This document shows positions 22,551 through 33,328 of a DNA stretch of 64,000 nt, piece after piece. The translations under genes and the position numbers were made by a program. This stretch comes from Ilyonectria destructans (taxonomy: Eukaryota; Ascomycota; Sordariomycetes; Hypocreales; Nectriaceae). Position 1 is the stretch's first letter, and every line of letters starts with the position of its first letter. The stretch is taken from NCBI GenBank assembly GCA_020740775.1, contig JAHEWK010000009.1, forward strand, positions 682,001 to 746,000. Reading direction: 5' to 3'. The notes below the pieces were generated by a model. That model was not told the origin of the DNA, did not search any database, and saw only the letters and a program-made list of their open reading frames with translations.

Positions 22551-23654
22551 ATGATCGACCTCAACACGACCAACGGCTCCGTGGCCGTCGTCATCATCGT
22601 CTTCATCAGCATCGCCTACTACAATGTCGTGGAGCTCAACGTCTACATCTTCGGCACCTTCAAAAAGCACAGCGGCTTGTACTTTTGGAGTTTCCTGATT
22701 TCGACATGGGGCGTTGCCTTTAACGGCACTGGCTACCTCATCAAGTACCTTGCCGTCGATGTGTCGCCCAACCTCTATGCGACTCTCATCCTGATAGGCT
22801 GGTGCTCGATGATCACCGGTCAATCAGTTGTACTCTACTCTCGACTGCATATTGTGATGCACAACCAGCGCCGCCTACGCCTAGTGCTGATCATGATCAT
22901 CACCAACGCAATCTGGCTCCATCTCCCCGTTATAGTTTTGGTTTATGGCGCCAACTCGGCAAACCCGAAGCCGTTCACGAAGCCGTACGACATCTACGAG
23001 AAGCTCCAACTGAGTGTTTTCTTTGTCCAGGAAATCATCATTTCAGGATTATACGTCTGGGAAACGAGCAAGCGCCTGAAACTAGAAAAGAGTCTGGGCA
23101 ACACGAAAACGAAGGCCGTCTTGAACCACCTGATCTACGTCAACATCCTCGTTGTTTTCCTCGACATCTCCATCCTCGGCCTCGAATTCGCAAACCTCTA
23201 CGACATCCAGACCGCCTGGAAGCCGCTTGTGTATAGCGTCAAGCTCAAGCTCGAGTTCAGCATCCTCAACCGCTTGGTCGAGTTGACGCGAGGGTCCAGA
23301 AACGACAGCTCCTACACCCGCAGTGCACATGCCACCCAACATGATGTGGCTTTGGAGACGTTCAACGGAGAGAGGGGGAGGCACTTTAGGGGAGCGAACG
23401 GAGAACTTGGCCCCGAGTATGAAGTTCGCGTTGGCAAGGGCGACAACAAACCAGCGACACATGCCCAAGACTCTGTCCTGATGAAGACGACCGAGATCAC
23501 GGTCCACAGCCACAGGCGCACGAGTAATAGCGACCATGACACAGAGAGTTTGGAGGAGATCAGGTCAGGGATTCCGAGCGAAGAGCGTGATAAGGTACGA
23601 GGAAGCGCTTCGTCAACATCATCCGAAGTACAGTTTGCAAGGTTCAGAAACTGA
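22551..23654 (+). CDS. 7TM-like fungal membrane protein (paralogue A)
   Basis: A single-exon gene of 367 residues starting MIDLNTTNGS. The frame is open further upstream, but only to non-ATG codons and an unlikely sequence, so this ATG was chosen. Seven hydrophobic helices fill the first 270 residues, with an extracellular Asn-rich N-terminus. Characteristic blocks are GLYFWSFLISTWG, MITGQSVVLYSRLH in the third helix region, QEIIISGLYVWET and NHLIYVNILVVFLDISILGLE. About 120 hydrophilic, Ser- and His-rich residues form a cytoplasmic tail. It matches a fungal-only family of uncharacterised seven-helix proteins (probably the group catalogued as DUF7703). Its closest relative in the window is the convergent gene at 24711-25700. 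A receptor-like role is suggested by topology only. Confidence 0.85.
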   Translation: MIDLNTTNGSVAVVIIVFISIAYYNVVELNVYIFGTFKKHSGLYFWSFLISTWGVAFNGTGYLIKYLAVDVSPNLYATLILIGWCSMITGQSVVLYSRLHIVMHNQRRLRLVLIMIITNAIWLHLPVIVLVYGANSANPKPFTKPYDIYEKLQLSVFFVQEIIISGLYVWETSKRLKLEKSLGNTKTKAVLNHLIYVNILVVFLDISILGLEFANLYDIQTAWKPLVYSVKLKLEFSILNRLVELTRGSRNDSSYTRSAHATQHDVALETFNGERGRHFRGANGELGPEYEVRVGKGDNKPATHAQDSVLMKTTEITVHSHRRTSNSDHDTESLEEIRSGIPSEERDKVRGSASSTSSEVQFARFRN

Positions 23655-24710
23655 GTTGCGGACTACGAGATCAATCTATTAATTAATTCACCTTAATCCT
23701 ATTCCAAGTCTGACAGTGACTGGCCAGTTGTGTTGCTCATTGGCGACGATCCTCTGCTTCTAATCGGCACGCGTCGCGTGGGGAGGCACATACGTAAGGG
23801 GCGTATATCGTAGGTCACATTCAGGCATGTCTATATACGCTATTCCTCCTGTTGGAGCGCGCATTCCACGTTTGGCCTGGCCAGTTAGCCGTAGGACAGA
23901 ATGCGACATCGTGAAGGGGGAGGGCTTCCCACTGAACGGTGAGGGAAGAAGCCCATGCAGCGTCGGAGGGAGCAAGAGTGCGAGAGCGAGAGCGAGAGAT
24001 TGCACACTGCACTACGTATTGCTCCGTCATACACTAGCCTGTATTTGCGCGCCTCCTTCTGGCTCCGGAGGCTCGGTACTCCGTCCCATGGAAACATACC
24101 GCTTAGAATACCCCTTAAGCTCGCCCTCGGGAACCGGATGGCGTGCCACTTCTGCCGCGGACACGGAAGATCAGCCGTACCTGCACTACTGCAGATAATG
24201 TACCACAACATGCAGTTCTTAGGGCCCGCGAGGCCGCAAGCGATTAGCGCAGAAAGCCCAGAGCATGCTGGCACTCACGCGTAACACAAAACGCGTCAGC
24301 TGGGCGGCTTGTCCATGTTTGGGAGGCTCCAATGATGGCTTCCTTTGTCGTAAGAGCTCTTAAATTCATCCTCGCAATGAAGAGTACACCACCTTCACAC
24401 TGGGCACTCACTTTGCCGCTTTTAGTAACTCCAATGACAGTAAAACAGAATGAGAACTCTTGCTGTTTGTAAACCCATATTATACCGAGGACAATGGTGA
24501 ACCGTAGATGTTGCTGGGTGTAGGGTATGGCTCAAAGCTCATCACTGGCTAAATGGAATAACAGACAAACTTTGACCCTTTTATTCCTACTTGAGGCTAA
24601 ATACATCCATAATGCACTTGAGAAATCCACAGGCTTATTTAACTCAAGGCTTGCAATACGCCAACACCAATATCTATCCCTAAATCCCATTCCATTCCCA
24701 GGAGCTGTAG
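23655..24710. other. Intergenic between convergent 7TM-like genes
   Basis: About 1.05 kb between the two stops. It holds a short GCGAGA microsatellite at about 23980-23998. No gene supported. Confidence 0.45.
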
Positions 24711-25700
24711 CTAATTCTGGGTTTCAAGATCCGAATCTCTAGCATTCCTCGTCATAATAGGCGGAAACGTTGATATCGGACTGATACCTGAGGAAACGCT
24801 TGGCCGTTGTGTTGTTAAAGAGAGTGGGGAACTCGTCAAGGAATTGCCCCTGAGGATCGGTTCGTATCCTAGTCTAGGTCCCGCGGCCTCGGCAATGGAC
24901 GTCATTCGGGGTATTGCGCAGTCGCAGGTCCGGCCTCCCCTCTTGACTAGAGTGCGCAGTTGGTTCAAGATGGGGAACTCCAGCTTCAGCTTGACGCTGT
25001 ACACGGCGCTCTTGTAGGTGGTCTGGATGACGTGTGCACCACCCAGCTCGGCGCCGATTATGGATAAATCCAACAGGATCACCAGGATATTAACGTAGAT
25101 GAGGTGCTTCATCACCCGGCGGGAGGCTTCCCTCTTGTTCGGCGTAATGAGCCGCAACATTTTCCGGGTTTCCCACAGGTAGATGCCCGAGATGGTGATC
25201 TCTTGCGCTGCGAACCCGAAGAGCATAATCTTTTCGTAGATTTCGAATGGTCTGAGGTATGGCCCTGGATGGGGAGAGTTGGAGCCGAAATTAAGGATTG
25301 TAGGCGGTACGGTAAAGACAAAGAAGCTCGAGATTATCATGACAAGGACCCATCGGATATTTCGCTTGTCTTCAACAACCAAGTGAAGGCGGGAGTAAAG
25401 AACGACGGATTGGCCAATGACCATGGGGACGCCCCCGCAGGTAATGATGACGATGTTGGCATAGGCATCGCGGCAGATCTGGAAGAACTGTAGCAGGAAC
25501 CCCACCGAGTGCAGGACAATTCCCCACGAGGCGAAGATCAAGCTCCAAAAGTACAGGCCGGTGCGTTTGCGGAAGCGGAAGAAGATGTGGACGTTTATCT
25601 CGATGACGTTGTATACGGAGATGGCAAAGAAGCCGGCTATGGCCATTGCAATGGGAATGGTGATTTCGATGCCGCCGCGATAGCCCTGCTCGACGCGCAT
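24711..25700 (-). CDS. 7TM-like fungal membrane protein (paralogue B)
   Basis: A single-exon gene of 329 residues starting MRVEQGYRGG. It shares block after block with the protein at 22551-23654: GLYFWSLIFASWG, MVIGQSVVLYSRLHLV, FEIYEKIMLF, QEITISGIYLWET, KHLIYVNILVILLDLSIIG and YKSAVYSVKLKLEFPILNQL. Seven helices are followed by a short Ser/Pro-rich tail. The two genes face each other across 1 kb and probably arose by local inverted duplication, though the divergence is old. Function is unknown; the conserved Gln-Ser-Tyr-Arg region in the middle helix is the best candidate for a functional site. Confidence 0.85.
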   Translation of the reverse strand: MRVEQGYRGGIEITIPIAMAIAGFFAISVYNVIEINVHIFFRFRKRTGLYFWSLIFASWGIVLHSVGFLLQFFQICRDAYANIVIITCGGVPMVIGQSVVLYSRLHLVVEDKRNIRWVLVMIISSFFVFTVPPTILNFGSNSPHPGPYLRPFEIYEKIMLFGFAAQEITISGIYLWETRKMLRLITPNKREASRRVMKHLIYVNILVILLDLSIIGAELGGAHVIQTTYKSAVYSVKLKLEFPILNQLRTLVKRGGRTCDCAIPRMTSIAEAAGPRLGYEPILRGNSLTSSPLSLTTQRPSVSSGISPISTFPPIMTRNARDSDLETQN

Positions 25701-28700
25701 GTTGCTTGGCGTGTTAGGGTAATTGAGGGTGTCCCAAGGTAGCTAGACCTCTCGGAATCCGCCGCGTCCAGAGCATGTGGCTTGGTAGACGACCAAGCAA
25801 AGGGCGAGGTGGCGAAACGGCGGAGCGTTGGGGACGGCATTTGCCGCTTGGAGAGAATGCGGGGGGCAAAAGTGGTACTGATGATGGATCCCCCGGATGA
25901 TCGACTTTGGATGATTCGCTTCCTTGCTTGCTCTCTGGCCGTCGTGTCGTGGGCACGCGTCAAGCGGCCTCGTTTCGTCGCGGGCAATGGGGGGTTCGCA
26001 GCCGAGAGAAGTCGTCGTGTTCTTCGCCCTCGCGGTGATGTTGAATCTCGCGTCTGGCTCTTCGTCTCCCTGCCGGGCGCTCTTAGAGTTCATATGTTGG
26101 CATCTGGTCATCCGGAATGGCGGTAGGTTTAATACTGACGCCTTAGGCCACGAAGCGAGCAAATGAGATGCGGAGTGATTGGTTGCTGGGAGCATCTGAC
26201 TCGCGCACCAAATCGACGGCTCGCAACGCCACCTGGAGCTGAACAATTTTAGGTCAAGCCATAAAGTGTGTACAGTGTGAAGGTTGCTATACATAGACAC
26301 GTGGATGCTTCCGTGTATGGAATTTGCAGATTTTTATTTCACCATTTCAATTGTACTAGGCGAGAACCGCCATCTAATCTAACTTTCAACTCTGCAATTC
26401 TAGAATCGACGTTGCGTCATTTGATCAATTGGTGCTGACATCTCGATGACTGGAATCACAGACGACACAATCCATCTTCTTAAGCTGTTGCAGTTTCAGG
26501 TAGTGGGTAATGGAGCTTGGGTATTGAGCTGTGGAGAATAATGTTCATTGTCTCAGGACTGCTAAAGTTGAATAGAAGCTCAACACGTGTTCAATTAGCA
26601 GATGCTTCGACTTTGAAATACATTTTCAAATCAACGGGCAGGGCTGAAAATATTCTTTGTATTATTTGTGACGCTGGCTGTTGTCAGTATTTCCAGGGGC
26701 TTCCCACATGTTATTTTGGTGATAGGGCGCGCATATTCACATTTAACATTAAACAATACAACAGTGGATACAAAAGTACGGAAAGGGGTTAGCATTAACT
26801 GCAAGACATCATTTTTACTTTATGAATATTCCTCGTTCGATGGCTTGAGTGTTCCAGCATTCTACCTTCACATGCCGTGCCTTTTGACCGCAACAGCCTT
26901 CTTGCTTCTTCGCACAGTGTCAGCCGCCCCCCGGTCGCGTGGCGGCGCAGGTTTCAGTTCAGCGAAGCTGTACGAAGCATACGAGGCTATGCGAAGCCAT
27001 ACTTTGACTCTAGAGAGATTTTTCATGATTCCAAAGCCGCCATCGTTCTAGGCTTAAGGGGGTTTGATGGTAAACAGTTGGAGTAACGGACGACTAGGTG
27101 TAACAGTGGAGCTCCACCACTGAGGAACAGATGAAACGGGAAATAAACACATCAACAAGAGAATGAAGCACGATACATACCACGACCAAATTGATAAATA
27201 AAGCAATGAGGAGGAGTAACAGGTCGTGCTGATGCCGTATTCTCAGTACGGGGTTTGTGACTAGCTCTTACTCCGTATAATACCCTCAGATGCGTTTTAA
27301 TCACCCGCTCTGACCTTCGAAGAAAAGCCTCCTCGATCCAAACTGCAGTAGATTGCACCTGTGACATGCTGTAAGCCTATCCGGTCGACTGAATGACTGA
27401 CCTGTATATCTCGTCTCCGGCCTGTGCTATGACATCACCCCCTGGTGCCAACTCTCGCACTGACTCGGATCGGCAGGACCCGGATTTCTAGAACGTGGTC
27501 GCCAGCTCGCGTGCGAGCTCTGCACCTGCGGATGCTCGACGGTGACCTTCAGGACGACACCATCACGATTTTGACGCAGGCTTCGAACGTTCTGGGTCAC
27601 AGAGGCTCCGATCTGGAAACCTGACCTTCGATCCGAGCATCGGTGAGTGTTTCCAGCGGAAGCTTGCCGGCGGAAGCTTTCTGTGGCGGAAGGCCGGCGT
27701 GTTACACTAATTGTCGGGGCGCAATTACAGGGGCTTCGGCAGTGGTGAGTCCCGGTCACAGCTATTGAAGGCTCACTTCTAGGCGGCATTTTCCACGCCC
27801 TAGTGAGAAATTCCTGCGGCAGCGCGGTTTTCTGCGGCTTGAACTACTCTAAATACACTTTTAAAGCGTACCGAGCTAATAAGATTCAGCTCTCAGATGC
27901 ATTACCAACAACAGATAATAGAGCGGTGTCAGTTGAAATGAGAATGAGTGAGAAGGGGCGATTGACACGTCATCATTACTAGATCTCGTCGATGCTAATT
28001 TCCTTTCGATCTATCTATCTCCTCGGACTAGGGACCATCGCTTTGTCTTACACAGTCAGAACAAGCTTGACATATTTACGAAATATTAAGAGCGTTTTTG
28101 TTTCCTCATTGTGTGGATGGTGCGGGAAAGAGAGACTGGAATACCCAGCAACCCGCCCAAAAGGCAGATTGGTAGTAACTCTGGTAGCAATTTGTCGATG
28201 ATAGCAGGAAGACAGAGACTGGAGATGATGGAAATGAATAGAACAGATAAAATACACAGCTACTACTCTCAATACCGTCGGTCGGGTCAGGTATACTAAA
28301 GGATGCCGTAAGCTTAGACTAAAAATGCCGATAATCGAGCAAATCACAATGTTTGCTGATGAAGGTGAACAGTCTAAGCTGCTATACGTAAAGTCTTCCC
28401 GTCAAGGTCCAAGACTGACTACGTTCAAAAGCAAGGCGAAGCCCCCTGTTGAATGCGGCCCGCTGCAATGATGACTGTGTCTCGGCAAAAGCAAAGAGTC
28501 GGCCCGCCCCCAAAAGACCAAAGATCCCTGACACGCTGTTAGCAAAATTTAGCGTCGGCGATCACCAACTTCTTGATCTGATAACGGGCCTTAGTGACCC
28601 AATTGTGGGCTTCGTTTGGTAATGGCTCTATTAACAACCCAAATTAACCCTTCCACTCCCAAGGAAGAGTGACTGGGAATACTAACCCGAGCGTCAAATC

Positions 28701-29747
28701 GTATTTTTTATGAAAGGACAAAACGATTGTTGGGTTGGACGGAGTAAAAAATCTGTAGGAATTACCCGACGGATGCATTCGATCCAGAGTTCTGAAAGCC
28801 TGCTGGAATGAATGACGCCCGGTCGTTTCTGCATCTCAAGTGCTACAACACGACTAGCAAAGTTTCGGCCCAGACATTTATAAACCGGGTGCTGCAGGAC
28901 GATGATGAGATACAAAAAAGGCTTGCCTCTGGCGTGCCTTGTGAACCCAGTGCAGAGGGTCAATAATATGAGTTATCGGCATCTCCCAACGGCAGCTCAA
29001 AAGTGGTAAAGACATTGTAAAGTGGCATCAATTTTGGTGCACTGATGTTACGGGTGATGGAATTGGTGCTTTACAGGACATATCTGATCTCTGGTATTGG
29101 CGCTACACCAACATGATTAAGGAAGACGGCAATTTGAAAATACACGAATTTCTTTTGTCATTGCTTTCGGAATCTGCTAGCTTTAGAAGTTATCATTTCT
29201 CATCGCCATGACCTTCCGGCTGACGCATTCATTTGTCCTGACTAGGAGCGTCTGCCGCAGTCTAAAGGGGCGCACTGAGGTAGCAGGTAGTGGACTAGTG
29301 AATCGGCCAGCCACATATTAAAGTATATCGGCATTACCGTTGTGTCACTAGTCTGTTTATTAAAACCCTACCAGTTCGAGACGGTCGCAAGCTACTTTTA
29401 ACGCAAAGTTACAGAAATGTGGAACGAGTTTGGTCAATAATTGGTCGAACCCCTGAAACGGGGCGCGTTCTTGTTGAGCATGGTTGAACAAACCGAGAGA
29501 GAGGGGGTTTGGATGGAAACATATGATCCGACAAGTATCTGGTGTGATCAGTATCAACAACGTGATCCAGCCTGGACGCGATTGGCCCGCTCGAGATAGA
29601 CAACCAGGGGGCTGCGGTAATAAAACGGACTGCCCTCGCTTGCTTAGATGAGGGGAATCCTGGCTTGAATCATTTCTTCTCCGTACAACCCCGCGCAATT
29701 ACGAAGAACCCGACATTCGTGTCTGAGACAAATACTGGACTGGCGAG
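25701..29747. other. Four-kilobase gene-free stretch
   Basis: No frame above about 185 codons, and none with a recognisable domain. The composition changes several times: GC-rich to about 26150, AT-rich around 26300-26850, GC-rich at 27400-27830, mixed after that. I suspect old transposon or gene debris, but could not identify any. A short palindromic site lies at 27104-27122. Confidence 0.4.
27104..27122. repeat. Short nested palindrome
   Basis: A perfect 12-bp palindrome GTGGAGCTCCAC at 27106-27117 lies inside CAGTGG...CCACTG. The CAGTGG end resembles hAT terminal repeats, but no matching distal end was found. Confidence 0.25.
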
Positions 29748-31181
29748 ATGGCAACAACCGATGCGGATCTCCTTGCAGCTCCCGATGCTCATGTTGAATT
29801 CCTTGCCTTGAATTTGAAGATCATAAGCTCATCTTAAGCCCAGGTCCTCGATGATCGAGATTCCTCGCTTGGTGCTGTAAGAACAACCCCTGCTAATCAC
29901 CTGAAATTGAGATAAGGCCACCCGCTCTAACCCATTATGCTAGGACGCGGCATCGTCGACTGAAAGTTTGAGGAGTTCAATTCTTGACTACCGACACGAG
30001 AACGGTAGAACGTATCATCGATATAAGGATGGAAGTCTGTAGCCGATGGTTTCGCTTGCACCCCAAGCTCACACTAACGCATGCCAACCGCAGAATACAA
30101 CCTCCCCAACGACAATGAAGAGAACGAGAGACTAGGTACACCTCCGCGTCTGGGTGCTAATTGACCACTTCTGCTCATAGCGCTTTTAGACCTACAGCAC
30201 AATTTATTTCTTCTTAGTTTCGACAATAAGCTTGGTCTTTCGCCCTCCAATCTCCCTGGCTCCAAGGTCAAACGGGTTCTCGACTTGGGTACTGGCACAG
30301 GCATCTGGGCAATTGACTTTGGAGACGAGCATCCTGAGGCCGAGGTAAATGAATCGTCTTATAACTCAAGATCTATAGCTAACAACACACAACCTAGATT
30401 GTTGGTGTCGATCTGTCTCCCATTCAGCCGCACTTGTAACCCTCACTTAGCATTTGTGTTTACTGTGCATACTAACACATAGCCAGTGTGCCCCCAAACG
30501 TCCGGTTTCTCATTGACGACATTGATGAAGATATGGATTATTCTGAGCCGTTTGATTATATCCACAGCAGAATGATGAACTTTAGTGTTCAGAACTGGAC
30601 TGATTATTTGAGGAAAATCTTTCAGTAAGTTTTAGTTGGAGCCCTCCCTTCTCTATATACTCGTTTTAACTCGGCAGGAACCTCACTCCAGGAGGCTATG
30701 TTGAGCTGCAGGAGATGGATGGTTTCTATAGGTCCGATGACGGAACTCTTACGCGGGGTCATGCAGTCTCAAAATGGTGCGATTTTGTAGGTGAAGCTGC
30801 AATCAAATTGGGCCGGCCTTTCGAGCACACCGACAAACTGGGGGGAATTCTAGAGGGAGCCGGATTCACCGACGTGGTGACTACCTATTATAAATGGCCA
30901 ACGAATTGCTGGCCCAAGGACAAGAAATACAAAGAGATCGGGGCGTGGAATAACGAGAACGCAACTCGTGTTCTCGAGTCAGTCTCTCTGGCGCCGTTCA
31001 CGAGGGGTCTTGGATGGTCTAGCGAGGAGGTTAATGCCTTTCTGGTCGATGTGAGGAAGGACTTGAATGACCCGAAGATTCATGCCTACTCGCGGATGTA
31101 CGTATCCTGACCTTTCGCCTTGAATATTTGTGCTAATTCGTCAATAGTTGCTCGGTGTACGGGAGGAAGCCTGAAGAATGA
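29748..31181 (+). CDS. LaeA-like SAM-dependent methyltransferase
   Basis: Nine exons (29748-29792, 29844-29876, 29944-30034, 30094-30135, 30181-30344, 30398-30435, 30487-30624, 30678-31097, 31148-31181) give 334 residues. Every intron is 45-67 bp and keeps the frame. The order of blocks is that of LaeA-like methyltransferases: SSILDYRHENGRTYHRYKDG, YNLPNDNEENERL, the SAM-binding loop VLDLGTGTGIWAIDF at about residues 103-117, GVDLSPIQPHFVPPNVRF, FDYIHSRMM, LTPGGYVELQE and the terminal VYGRKP. LaeA itself is a nuclear regulator of secondary metabolism; most relatives have unknown targets. No stop or frame break was needed, so the gene looks intact despite its many tiny exons. The first intron (GTTGAA donor) is the weakest call. 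Confidence 0.85.
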
Positions 31182-31424
31182 GCAGGTATGTGTGCATCAC
31201 GTCGTGCTTGTGGAGGTTCTAAGAATCCATCGACATATTCGATCATTTGTCATGATGCATAGTAAGCCACCGTCACAACGTGAAGGCGAACCAACTTTGT
31301 ACGTGAGAGGGTCTTTCGTATCGGTTTGGTTGTTTTCAACGTTACAAAAGACCAGCCAGCTGTTCGATAGATCAAATCTCTACGTCGTCGCCAATTTTCA
31401 AGCTCGATTCGGCTGGCAACCTCT

Positions 31425-32302
31425 CTATTCGCCTCTTATTGTACTGAAATCTATCCCCGTAAGCATCCCCTGGGCCCCAAAAAGCGCAGCTATTCCTGGA
31501 TTATGAGGCTGAGTCTGATCAACGGAGCCTTGCCATCCGTGTCTGAAAACACGGGTCTCTAAAAACTCAACCTCGATGCCATCTGTAGCATGCGACCGCA
31601 GTTCCCCAAGCAGCCGACTTGTTTCGTTTTCCTGGAGAAAGGACTGCATGGTCTCAATATTCAGATAACGAAAAGAGGCGCAATACGAATCGCGATTCAA
31701 CCCCCACCCGTAGCTGCACCTGGTAGCAACAACGCCGCCGGGGCTCTTCATGACAGCTCCTGTGAACTCGGCGAACGAGGCATCCCACCGTCCTGCGTCG
31801 CTGCTGCTTTCGACCCGATTGTTGAACTTGAATATGAAGTGAACCGACACGGTATCACTCGTACTGCATAAACCGGCCTGTCTGGCGACATCATCGTATG
31901 GGAGACGGTAAATGGCCGCGATAACTGGTGATGACGTCACGGACTTCCAGGCGATGCGAAGATGTTCTGATTCCGGGCTGGCCTCATACCTTTCTCGACC
32001 TTTAACGGTCTTCCAATCTATACAGGGAATATTAGTAAGTTTGGTTATCTATCAAAGCGTAGGAGAAAGTACGCACCGATAAACAGTTTAGCTTTGAGCG
32101 AAGCCCCGTGAACGAGAGCCCACCAGACTATGCCCGTCTGCTCTATTTCAAGGTAGGTCTGCAGTGTTGACGCCCATACTTTGCCCAAATCTGTGGCCTC
32201 ATCAGAGAGCGATGAAGGAGCAGAAGGATCCGTAAAATAAAATGTGATGATTTCCGTGTATGCGTAGACGCCGGGTGGCGGAGGGACAAATAAAGAATGC
32301 AT
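31425..32302 (-). CDS. Hypothetical protein, possible alpha+beta barrel
   Basis: Two exons (32077-32302 and 31425-32017) joined across a 59-bp intron with a TACTAAT branch give 272 residues starting MHSLFVPPPPG. The first half (TEIITFYFTD... then WKTVKGRERYEASPESEHLRIAWKSV) has the look of a dimeric alpha+beta barrel of the ABM/EthD kind, where a short strand is followed by a helix and a Glu/His-rich motif. The second half has a similar rhythm and may be a second barrel. No signal peptide or membrane segment is visible. It converges with the methyltransferase gene. I do not know a function; the fold assignment is tentative. Confidence 0.65.
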
Positions 32303-32875
32303 GATGATCCTGCAAAAATTATACTTTTTATGCTGCTTTCAAGTCGTGGCGGTTTTGTAAACCAGGAGAAAAATGTAGTACGGAATGAAGTCGATTGAAC
32401 CAACGGCTGGTATGGTGTATGTTGCTGAGAGGGTACAAGGGGTAGGGGGGACCTATTTATTGCAACAGTTGGCTCCTTCAAAATAGGGCTTAGGTAATCT
32501 CTTTGGCACCCTGCCCGGTGATACAGGGGAATGAATTCATGGGCTGCTGATGCACTTATCCTGTCCGTGCTCGGATTGCCAGGCTACCCCAGTTCGATGG
32601 CTAAGGGGAGATGGCATGGATCAGAAACAATTCAAATGCTATCCTAATTTTTGAAAGCAAACAGCGTATCATGACGTGTATTATAATTACTGCGAAAATA
32701 CAAAATGCACTCCGAGTTTCCAATCCCTCTAGTATATCAGAGAGGAGTTAGCTCGGCTGGGTCAGCCGCACGGCATGTCTTCACCCTTTCCTTGCGAGGA
32801 TCCATGGAAACGTCCCATTTCCACCAAACTAACATGAATGTCGTGAGCTGGCTGGTATCACTCCGCACAATTCAT
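32303..32875. other. Intergenic
   Basis: A 573-bp spacer between two minus-strand genes. It contains the promoter of the 31425-32302 gene. Nothing else seen. Confidence 0.45.
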
Positions 32876-33328
32876 TTAAACCTTCCTCTCCTTGGCCTTA
32901 GACCCCTTAACCCCAATACCCAGGACAAATAGTGCCCGTAGAATAGTACATGCAACAGTGATCACGACGCTAACCCAATCCTCTTGTCGCCAGTCCGAAA
33001 TCGCAAGATGGCCCTCGAGCCGCATCGCGACATACATCGCAGTGAGCATTGTGAAGTCGGCCCACAGAATGGCGAACTGCACGATTTTCCAGATATTGAT
33101 GTCATCTGTGTAACGCAGCAGGATGACAAACAGACACAGGAATGACGTCCCCATGCCGCCAATCTGGTAGACAAAAGGCTTGAGCTCTTCAGTGGGTGGA
33201 TAGTTTGAGAAAAAGGCCAGCGTAGCCAGGTTGTGGTCGAACAAGTTCACGTACATCCCGGCGATGGTCAGGATAGGGTCAATCCAGAGGAACCATGCGC
33301 GGTAGATGGGGTGTACTTGAGCTGCCAT
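32876..33328 (-). CDS. Small four-helix membrane protein, fungal family
   Basis: A single exon of 150 residues starting MAAQVHPIYRAWFLWIDP. It has four hydrophobic segments: the N-terminal one around FLWIDPILTIAGMYVNLF, then QIGGMGTSFLCLFVILLRY, IVQFAILWADFTMLTAMYV and VSVVITVACTILRALFVLGIGV, with a basic C-terminus KGSKAKERKV. The pattern RxxFLWIDPI near the start and a short last helix match a widespread fungal family of small integral membrane proteins (probably DUF7704). No function is known. It looks complete and unbroken. Confidence 0.75.
   Translation of the reverse strand: MAAQVHPIYRAWFLWIDPILTIAGMYVNLFDHNLATLAFFSNYPPTEELKPFVYQIGGMGTSFLCLFVILLRYTDDINIWKIVQFAILWADFTMLTAMYVAMRLEGHLAISDWRQEDWVSVVITVACTILRALFVLGIGVKGSKAKERKV

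Noticed and set aside
26668..27051. 127-codon frame in the gene-free stretch
   Set aside because: No family resemblance, start context or splice partners. Its hydrophobic N-terminal part is AT-rich sequence by composition.
27104..27122. hAT transposon end
   Set aside because: Only one CAGTGG-type end was found, without a matching inverted distal end or an 8-bp duplication, so it is listed as a palindrome only.
27427..27789. 120-codon minus-strand frame
   Set aside because: Arg/Ser-rich translation typical of chance frames in GC-rich DNA; no domain.
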